A stretch of DNA of 64,000 bases from Sipunculus nudus. Lineage: Eukaryota; Annelida; Sipuncula; Golfingiida; Sipunculidae. The notes below the pieces were generated by a model, which was not told where the DNA came from, ran no database searches, and saw only the letters and a program-made list of their open reading frames with translations. Below, piece after piece: positions 60,201 through 64,000 of this stretch. How positions within the stretch are numbered: position 1 is the first letter of the stretch; the number at the start of each line of letters is the position of its first letter. A program made the translations under genes and the position numbers. The stretch is from assembly GCA_026874595.1 (NCBI GenBank), contig CM049317.1, positions 60,610,618 to 60,674,617 of the forward strand, in the 5' to 3' direction.

Positions 60201-63200
60201 ATTACATAAAAGATAAAAATAAAGCTTGTTCCTTGAAGAATCAAACAAAATAAGGGGTCCTATCACATAAATTAACCCCAGATTCAACTTCATTCAGTGC
60301 CCGTTTACAGTAGATTCAGAGACAAAAGATAATATCAGAGCAGTGCACATACTTCAATTACTAACTCGTATCGCCAAGTGAGATGTGTTAATTTTCAGAG
60401 CAATAGAGACATATTTCCGTAGTATAGTATTTTATTTTACACCATCTTCCCCAACACACATCTGAAAGCAAGATACCTTGACCAAAGAACTTGCAGACTA
60501 TCCTGTATGAACACGCAGGGATTTTTCAAACCATTTTTGACTAATCTGACTAATCTGCTAACAATCCAGGCTTTACCGGTTTCGTCTTTCAGAACATCAT
60601 AAACTAAATTGTATGACAACACAGGGTGTTTTGTTTTTCAGAGCATCCTAGACTCACCTGTATGACAACACAGGGTGTTTTGTTTTTCAGAGCATCATTG
60701 ACCGTCTTTAGAGAGCCCTCGCCACCTTCCACTAAGACACAAACGACCGGCACTTTGACGGCGCTGTTGAGTTCTGGCCGTTGCTCTACAATATATTAAT
60801 TAATGTAAAGTAACTATCTTTCCACAGCTTACAAACGGTTCAATATTTTCTCTTGCTAACGAGTCAACGTTTAGCTCAAATTACTTTGTGACTTAGAGAA
60901 AATAAGACAAAATGAAAATATTTGCCTGTTTAAGACAGGTCTTGCACTCTTTCAGTCAGATTCAAGCCTGATACTCTTCTGTTCAAATCCATACCAGTAC
61001 ACAAGGTACTCTCAGACTTATTAACATGTTCGTTTTCATGAATTTTAGACAGCTAATAATTTTTAATGTTTCTATCTTGATACATTCTGAATACATCCAG
61101 TGCAAAATTTGTATTTTACAGCATACATACAAGATCGAGCTGGGTAACATTGTTTCTTTTGTTTTCGGATAAAAAAAGAAAACATAACTGAAATTAAAAA
61201 TTCACCCTTTATTTATTTTTCACATTACAAAGATACGATTGCTTATGATGAGCGTATTAAAATACAATAATTAAAACTGAAACCAATATATTATTATAAG
61301 ATGTTGTAATCAGTGTAAGTGTACTCATACATAATTAATACCAAACAGTTTTATTAATCAGTTTGATTTCCACGAATCAGAGCCCTGACCTTTATCACGT
61401 GACAGCCCAGTCTCCGACACGACCTTTTCGAGGCGGGCTCTAAACTCGATCTCCTTCCCGAACTTTCCCTCAGACCCGTCATCGACCAAGATAAAGTGAG
61501 AGTGATTCGGATCTAGAGGAATCTCGTTGTTGGGTCCGTGGACACTTTCATACTGACTGAACTGTGAAAGCATAGCATTTTCTATCAAATCTGATGTGAA
61601 GATATTCTTTTTATTGATACTTGTATTTAATATCTATATACAATTTAAAACGAGTATAACAGTAATTTTCCTGTACCCTAGACACATTCAAACTGATAAA
61701 ACTGAACAATATAAAAGTTTCATTAATTTAATAATAATTTTAAATTGTTGATAATATCTACTCTCATATAAGTTATAGGGTGCATCTTTTCCTAATTATA
61801 ATACTCATATAAATAATAATAATAATAATAAGAAGAAGAAGAAGAAGAAGAAGAATTTATTGTCCTTAGAAGAATAGCTAGGATAGTGTGGCATTTATAC
61901 CAGATTCCAAATACTAAAGTGGGATTATCACATTTGTTGTAAATCAAACAAATCCCATCTCATATAATGATGTATATTACACACGGTACTATGCTGGTAA
62001 AACTTACATATCTGGGTGAACTATACTATAAACCAATCGATCTTTTAAAAAAATACACTCACGTTTACAACATAACCTCTAAAATCAATACGTAGTATTG
62101 CGTTTATCGGTAAACTCAAAAGAGATAGCAAAACGAACTACAGAAAACAGCGTGCAGTTAAATTAAATAAACTCTTCCTCTTTGATCCGAACAAGGCATA
62201 AACAGCAGAAGATCCCCGTTTTGACTATACCTTGCCAAGTGTGTGCCTGTTGGCCACGCAGCCCCAGGTGGCGACACCTAGCGCCACGATTTTGTCTTTG
62301 TCCCCGCTGGCGTTGATGGCCTCTCCGATGTGTTTCATCACTCCCGCCCTGCTACCTCCGGTTATGATCCACGCCCCTGATTTCAATATAAATAAAGATT
62401 AGTGACCCACGGACCAAGACGCTCAGTTATCAAATCAGGACAATCAATTGTTTCTACATGAATAAAGACCATGTACATAGGCAGGGTTGCCAATAAATTG
62501 ATCATTTTTAACATTAAATTTTTACATGAGAAAGTCTTTGAACTTTTGTTTATTAGTTAAAATGTGAAATTCCCTCTTTAAACTTTCGTATATTAATTAA
62601 TACTGTATGTGGAATTTTTTCTCTCTTTTGAAATTTCTAATATGAATACCAGATATAATACAAAGTTGTATATTACAATATGACAACAGTATCTGGGCAA
62701 AGGTGTAACAACTGATCAGTGGAACATCTTTCTCATCCATGGATTTAGAGAAAAGGGTAAATGTCATTAAATGGGTGAGAAACATAATACACTGAATGAT
62801 GAATTTAATTTGCTCAAATTAATAATTTAAGTTCTATTTTAATCTGCAGTCAAATCAAATACCGCTTAAAAATGAAATTGATATTCAGATATATAGTAAC
62901 AGATTTATGTCATTTGTAAAATAGTGATTCTTTACTAATGACTTTAGCGTTAACATTACCTGAGCGTAGTGCGAGTTTGACCAGTCCCCTCTTGAAGATT
63001 TCCTTGAGTCTGCTTTTGCCAAGGCCGAAGTACTGAGCCCCTCCGGTCACTGATATGAGCAAGTTTGGTTCTTCCAGCCCCCAGTCATCTCGAAGCAAAG
63101 TCAGCATCTCCGTCATCTCAGCATTTTCCTTGGCTTGGATGAACTATAATATAATTAAAGTATTTACAGTGAGACCCCCATTGATTATCAGCGTCATCTT

Positions 63201-64000
63201 GTGGTCATAATTGAAACTATTGTAATAAATTATTTTTATAATTACCATGAGTCAAACTATCCCTCGGGAAGGAGTAGATTCAGGCAATATTATTTTTTTA
63301 CCATCGATCTTTAATTAGGATAAACAAATGAACACCTCCACTTTCTAGAAGTTGCAATAGCGCGGAGTAACCACGTGTTATCATCGCAAATAACAAGCAA
63401 CATCGTTTAACAATATATCAATAAAATATAAATCATAACTCAATTTTTGCTTTAAGAATATACCTTTGTGCAAATAATGCAACAAGAAAATAATTTTATA
63501 CCTGCTAACGCATGACGTACTTATATGACGTTCGTTGTTTAGATATTTAAAATTAAATTAGAGCATATTTTTTATGTCAATTTTACGTCAACAGAGTATA
63601 ATTCAAAACAATTTAGGGGTACAGTAAATAAGTAGTAGCCTTCAGATTTCAAAGGTTTTGGATTTCAGAAAAGCTTTTGACCCGATGTTACACATTCGGA
63701 GGTCACGTGATTTTAGGGGCCTGTAACGAAAAAACATAATTGTGACAAATAACAGTAAGATCGTTAACTAGAACGAGTTATATATTACCTTACTGGCTCT
63801 TCCGCCATGATGCCCGAATCTGATCTCCCCGCGGTTTATGACGCCTGACGCCTGTTGGGTCACAATGACCTCTCCGTGACGTGGGGCGTCTGACGCCTCA
63901 ACGCCTGTGTTGACGTCACCATGACGTACGACCCCTGACCCCGGATGACCTGCACTGACCTCACTGCTGCGTATGAGGCCTGACTCCTGCTTATCAGCTT
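43327..64000 (-). CDS. TRPM2-like gene 2 without pore or NUDT9-H (22 exons, 5' partial)
   Basis: Complement join 63789-64000, 62960-63143, 62231-62376, 61390-61561, 60658-60785, 60141-60190, 59802-59986, 54995-55134, 53990-54130, 53628-53661, 53203-53286, 51975-52071, 51338-51563, 50368-50445, 50052-50101, 49519-49618, 48510-48641, 47303-47568, 46216-46391, 44741-44873, 44033-44054, 43327-43401. All phases fit and the frame is open for 942 residues. Domains: MHR1/2 (NLLISVTGGA, GAWIITGGS, HSHFILVDDG, GSGRVADV), MHR3/4, S1-S4, then the TRP helix directly. S5, pore loop and S6 are not found: the 911-bp intron 46392-47302 has nothing like them. The C-terminus stops after a remnant of the coiled coil. 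Residues matching the TRPM2 Ca2+ site (E, Q in S2; N, D in S3) and ADP-ribose contacts are kept. It may act as a regulatory subunit or sensor, or be a recently broken gene; intact splicing frames over 22 exons argue against old decay. Confidence 0.88.
43750..43900. mobile_element. Foldback MITE family B, copy 2
   Basis: ccagggctcgcacaggaaaa with aactgtaatcagac at the left, and ttatgtcagccctgttgttg at the right. In the intron between exons b21 and b22 of TRPM gene 2. Confidence 0.65.
44033..44054 (-). CDS. TRPM gene 2 exon b21 (22-nt microexon)
   Basis: With AG of the preceding exon it reads RLAVLEEQ, matching RLGYLEEQ at the end of the 127-nt coiled-coil exon of gene 1. Acceptor tataacag, donor gtaggt. 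Phase and residues both fit, so this tiny exon is likely a shrunken homologue of that exon. Confidence 0.75.
44073..44158. repeat. (TA)n microsatellite
   Basis: Nearly pure TA run directly 5' (on the minus strand) of microexon b21; the YIYIYI open frames are artefacts. Confidence 0.95.
44741..44873 (-). CDS. TRPM gene 2 exon b20 (polar helix)
   Basis: 133 nt: INRFDDDTENQLIEWENTRA, DEYLRQTEEAERTDTGVVVL, DMSR. Same length and phases as the gene 1 exon at 8957-9089. Acceptor gttcag, donor gtactt. Confidence 0.92.
45157..46190. mobile_element. DNA transposon-like element with GATGCAG ends
   Basis: Starts agtgatgcagtcgagttcac and ends gtactcgagtcctgcatcact, inverted copies of each other, with further gagtccgagtcc-type repeats inside both ends. 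It contains a LINE fragment at 45225-45780. Confidence 0.65.
45225..45780 (-). pseudogene. 3' fragment of a non-LTR retrotransposon ORF
   Basis: The minus-strand frame at 45394-45723 reads ..FHVPVCKTAAYSKTLQFKGV and GIWNNIMKNIGPCSAKSTFK then RRLEEYF. This is the usual C-terminal end of LINE reverse-transcriptase proteins (F.P..RT....S....G..IWN.L.......S...FK..L). No RT core is present, so it is a 5'-truncated insertion. Confidence 0.7.
46216..46391 (-). CDS. TRPM gene 2 exon b19 (TRP helix)
   Basis: 176 nt: (S)QNIGQMLDNTSEAWEFQRFS, LVKQFDNRPPLPPPLILFNY, LFMILSCCTCCTPQRTGF. It corresponds to exons 4285-4478 and 5423-5613 of gene 1 with the same phases. Acceptor ctttgcag, donor gtgagt. The cysteine cluster SCCTCCT is a candidate acylation site (inference). 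Confidence 0.93.
47303..47568 (-). CDS. TRPM gene 2 exon b18 (S3, S4, S4-S5 linker)
   Basis: 266 nt: LWEDRAQFNLKQYVKNLWNA, LDILTVCLFTAGTVLRFIQN, CDTCFNWGQSLLGVTLIAGY, FRTVRILSFNKKLVMLGKII, TNLLITLF. WNALD keeps the Asn and Asp of the Ca2+ site in S3. The exon ends where S5 should begin; the next recognised exon is already past S6. Confidence 0.93.
47751..47920. mobile_element. Foldback MITE family B, copy 3
   Basis: cttcaaacctgggctgacac with agggccaacaattgtaatca at the left; tttgctctgtgccagccctg with ttgttgaaac at the right. In the intron between exons b17 and b18. Confidence 0.72.
47955..48005. repeat. Poly-G tracts
   Basis: Two long G runs (about 18 and 10 bases) followed by a (CA)n run and, at 48240-48294, a (TA)n run. 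A mirrored C run occurs at 48336-48346. Confidence 0.9.
48510..48641 (-). CDS. TRPM gene 2 exon b17 (S1 end, S2)
   Basis: 132 nt: IFYIAFLVLCTVILVNIQQ, NNVMIPEYVIIGWLVTLVVE, EFRQV. The S2 end EEFRQ matches TRPM2 EEMRQ, whose glutamate and glutamine bind the activating intracellular Ca2+. Donor gtgagt. Confidence 0.93.
49519..49618 (-). CDS. TRPM gene 2 exon b16 (S1 start)
   Basis: 100 nt: KTSTPEAVHEDRVKQYQKLP, YFFKAPMIVFIYNA. FF.AP...F.YN is the usual start of S1 in TRPM channels. Acceptor ctgacag, donor gtatgt, ending in phase 0. Confidence 0.92.
50052..50101 (-). CDS. TRPM gene 2 exon b15 (linker, NAGNAG acceptor)
   Basis: Reads (Q)MTSTRKPVRNEKQHD. The acceptor is cccagcag, so splicing at either AG keeps the frame and adds or omits one glutamine. 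Donor gtaagt. A low-complexity linker between pre-S1 and S1. Confidence 0.78.
50368..50445 (-). CDS. TRPM gene 2 exon b14 (pre-S1 hydrophobic helix)
   Basis: 78 nt: IWICILFPPLLFCLIKFKPT, GSLQDK. Corresponds to LCMLAFPLLLTGLISF in human TRPM2, the hydrophobic pre-S1 segment. Acceptor tttacag, donor gtaagg. Confidence 0.9.
50960..51250 (-). mobile_element. tRNA-SINE-related copy (reverse)
   Basis: In reverse it reads ggtgatataacccagcaatg and ggcctcgttaacaccaggat, the body of the SINE at 18400-18768. Head region poorly preserved. Confidence 0.65.
51338..51563 (-). CDS. TRPM gene 2 exon b13 (MHR4 to pre-S1)
   Basis: 226 nt: (N)MFEEISVDLLKECEANDRKK, TQQILTRGHEMFHGSTAMI, QAVEAQNKRFIAQPACQAVL, DNIWMGKISPENSMIR. 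...LL.EC...D..K.Q.ILTR, the helix before W.G.IS.. and the run to S1 are typical TRPM. Donor gttatt is weak. Confidence 0.93.
51975..52071 (-). CDS. TRPM gene 2 exon b12 (MHR4)
   Basis: 97 nt: (S)ISTAIAAQMISDLMFEKSY, DIEEKEAIMEQR. Corresponds to the IAAAL.....K.L...E segment of TRPM2. Acceptor acgaag, donor gtgagt. Confidence 0.88.
52460..53178. mobile_element. Tandem-core element beside exon b11
   Basis: Two to three related units (atttgactgaatttatagtc; cttcctttaagga; ggaaacacaacaaattgtca) with ggtggcgccaac at 52685 and ggtggtgccacc at 53013. It ends with the hairpin agttcacagagtgaact at 53157-53173, 30 bp from the b11 donor. Confidence 0.6.
53203..53286 (-). CDS. TRPM gene 2 exon b11 (MHR4 start)
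   Basis: 84 nt: DPELVLFVWSLLLHHKELAR, IFWDEGKM. DP...L..W.......ELA...W matches TRPM2. The donor used in this model is the weak atga|gtaaaa, which alone gives the right phase; a gtgagt-like site 4 bp earlier reads atgagt. Confidence 0.85.
53628..53661 (-). CDS. TRPM gene 2 exon b10 (34-nt microexon)
   Basis: Reads EPVLECSCKVP with acceptor ttaacag and donor gtaatt; phases fit b9 and b11. In human TRPM2 roughly 100 residues separate the flanking segments, so this stretch of MHR3 appears greatly shortened here. Confidence 0.75.
53990..54130 (-). CDS. TRPM gene 2 exon b9 (MHR3)
   Basis: 141 nt: LELEELHDAMLMALALDHMD, FVKLFLENGLNLGSFLTQRR, LQILYRM. FVKLFLENG is a TRPM landmark. Acceptor catacag, donor gtcagt, phase 0 at both ends. 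Confidence 0.94.
54689..54962. mobile_element. Foldback MITE family A, copy 3
   Basis: Best preserved copy: ggcagccacgttttcacaga ccttgattc at left, gtatcaaggtctctgaaagc gtggctgcc at right, inner arms atgaataatgaaca and tgttcattattcat. Ends about 30 bp from exon b8. Confidence 0.8.
54995..55134 (-). CDS. TRPM gene 2 exon b8 (MHR3)
   Basis: 140 nt: ARRGRDIDKLKLAIKWNRAD, IARIFINEATWEPALRNGQ, AENDSVWK. L.LA..WNR.DIAR..I... W.P matches TRPM2. The acceptor is weak (cccaag); its T-rich tract runs into the end of a repeat element beginning about 20 bp upstream. Confidence 0.92.
55155..56717 (-). mobile_element. Tandem-core element, copy 3
   Basis: Left boundary caagtgacccatgggtcatg then acgctcagctgac; right boundary tttcagtcagctgagctaaaa. 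Two units at 55985-56690 are related to the 338-bp units of 1131-3418 in reverse and carry ggtggtgccacc and ggtggcgccacc. Confidence 0.7.
57485..59250 (-). mobile_element. Tandem-core element, copy 4
   Basis: Left boundary acaagggacccatgggtcac then ggcactcagctg; right boundary CGGA-rich microsatellite (59150-59203) and gcgcagatgacttacagtca with gctgag. Core of about eight units near 140-160 bp (cctaatttcaggtttccaag; gattctaggcctaacggata caatttgtgcc) over 58040-59140. Confidence 0.72.
59802..59986 (-). CDS. TRPM gene 2 exon b7 (MHR2/3 linker)
   Basis: 185 nt: (S)DDEVRQKMKKIFSKKTEDHV, TRMMGQIREIRQQKDLVSVF, YMDSNDFAKDLDVAILYALL, K. DLDVAIL.ALLK is the TRPM2 signature. The following intron (4.7 kb) holds two large tandem-core repeats. 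Confidence 0.93.
60141..60190 (-). CDS. TRPM gene 2 exon b6 (50 nt, GSGRVADV)
   Basis: Short exon GSGRVADVLALAFEGA. GSGR.AD is conserved in TRPM2; its arginine corresponds to an ADP-ribose contact (human R358, from memory). Acceptor atccgcag, donor gtaggt. Confidence 0.92.
60437..60657 (-). pseudogene. Decaying tandem copies of the 3' end of exon b5
   Basis: Downstream of the b5 donor the sequence gatgctctgaaaaacaaaac with ..ccctgtgttgtcataca recurs almost exactly, then again in more diverged form (gatgttctgaaagacgaaac; aatggtttgaaaaatccctg ..gttcatacag). One frame still reads NGLKNPCVFIQ, like DALKNKTPCVVIQ. These look like repeated local duplications of an exon end, not a usable exon. Confidence 0.75.
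60658..60785 (-). CDS. TRPM gene 2 exon b5 (MHR2)
   Basis: 128 nt: EQRPELNSAVKVPVVCVLVE, GGEGSLKTVNDALKNKTPCV, VIQ. P.VCV..EGG.G.L.T...AL.N.TPCVV. is conserved. The 3' end of the exon and its donor are tandemly copied in the following intron (60437-60657). Confidence 0.94.
61390..61561 (-). CDS. TRPM gene 2 exon b4 (MHR1/2)
   Basis: 172 nt: FSQYESVHGPNNEIPLDPNH, SHFILVDDGSEGKFGKEIEF, RARLEKVVSETGLSRDK. LD.NHSHFILVDDG and R.RLEK..SE are typical; the arginine pair matches a position reported to contact ADP-ribose in human TRPM2 (from memory). Confidence 0.95.
61816..61856. repeat. Compound (AAT)n(AAG)n microsatellite
   Basis: AATAATAAT run passing directly into AAGAAGAAG in the intron upstream of exon b4's neighbour. 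Confidence 0.93.
62231..62376 (-). CDS. TRPM gene 2 exon b3 (MHR1/2)
   Basis: 146 nt: GAWIITGGSRAGVMKHIGEA, INASGDKDKIVALGVATWG, CVANRHTLGK. GAWIITGGS..GVMK and GVATWG are conserved across TRPM2 and line the ADP-ribose pocket in known structures. Confidence 0.95.
62400..62432 (-). mobile_element. Solo end of the TGACCCATGGGTCA family
   Basis: agtgacccacggaccaagac gctcagtta: a diverged terminal palindrome with the adjoining CGCTCAG, without a core. Confidence 0.45.
62960..63143 (-). CDS. TRPM gene 2 exon b2 (MHR1)
   Basis: 184 nt: FIQAKENAEMTEMLTLLRDD, WGLEEPNLLISVTGGAQYFG, LGKSRLKEIFKRGLVKLA, LRS. W.L..PNLLISVTGGA is the TRPM family hallmark. Acceptor attatag, donor gtaatg. Confidence 0.95.
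63789..64000 (-). CDS. TRPM gene 2 exon b1 (partial): repeat-containing N-terminus
   Basis: Open to the window edge. After ADKQE come four 15-residue quasi-repeats: SGLIRSSEVSAGHPG, SGVVRHGDVNTGVEA, SDAPRHGEVIVTQQA, SGVINRGEIRFGHHG; then GRASK and donor gtaata. The last unit overlaps the conserved TRPM start of MHR1 (GEI.FG). The upstream end of the exon is outside the window. Confidence 0.85.

Overview
The window is animal nuclear DNA: AT-rich, with short exons, GT-AG introns of a few hundred bases to about 6.5 kb, many foldback and Helitron-like elements, minisatellites and (TA)n runs. The gene families and the repeat style (short hairpin ends, tandem-repeat cores, CCGT microsatellites) suggest a lophotrochozoan, best guess a marine bivalve or other mollusc. 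The species is an inference. No prokaryotic features are present.

Three channel-type genes occupy the window. (1) On +, 624-19077: the C-terminal half of a TRPM2-type channel (pore turret and S6, TRP helix, coiled coil, NUDT9-homology domain, stop). The exon after S6 exists in two tandem versions (4285-4478 and 5423-5613) whose phases make them mutually exclusive. The Nudix box has lost its catalytic acids. (2) On +, 28900-41853: a complete 373-residue pentameric ligand-gated channel subunit in eight exons. It has no Cys-loop cysteines, no visible signal peptide and almost no M3-M4 loop, an architecture otherwise typical of bacterial members. (3) On -, 64000-43327: a second TRPM2-like gene whose 22 recognised exons join into one open frame. 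It encodes the MHR domain, S1-S4, the TRP helix, a remnant coiled coil and a stop. No exon for S5, the pore loop or S6 could be found, and no NUDT9-homology domain follows. It keeps residues matching the intracellular Ca2+ site and the MHR1/2 ADP-ribose site, so it looks like a sensor without a conduction pathway. I regard this as the most unusual object in the window.

Layout: 1-19077 TRPM gene 1 with repeat-rich introns; 19078-28899 its 3' flank and intergenic DNA, with a Helitron-like element at 24953-25922 and possible leader exons of the pLGIC gene; 28900-41853 pLGIC gene; 41854-43326 short convergent intergenic stretch; 43327-64000 TRPM gene 2 on the minus strand, whose 5' end lies outside the window.

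The repeats are informative in themselves. Several unrelated Helitron-like or tandem-core families share the 12-bp palindrome GGTGGCGCCACC in every repeat unit. One family keeps the same two hairpin ends around different cores. A block of about 130 bp at 28338-28464 was copied into another element 2.5 kb away. All gene models are read by eye from splice sites, phases and remembered family alignments; no database search or transcript was available.
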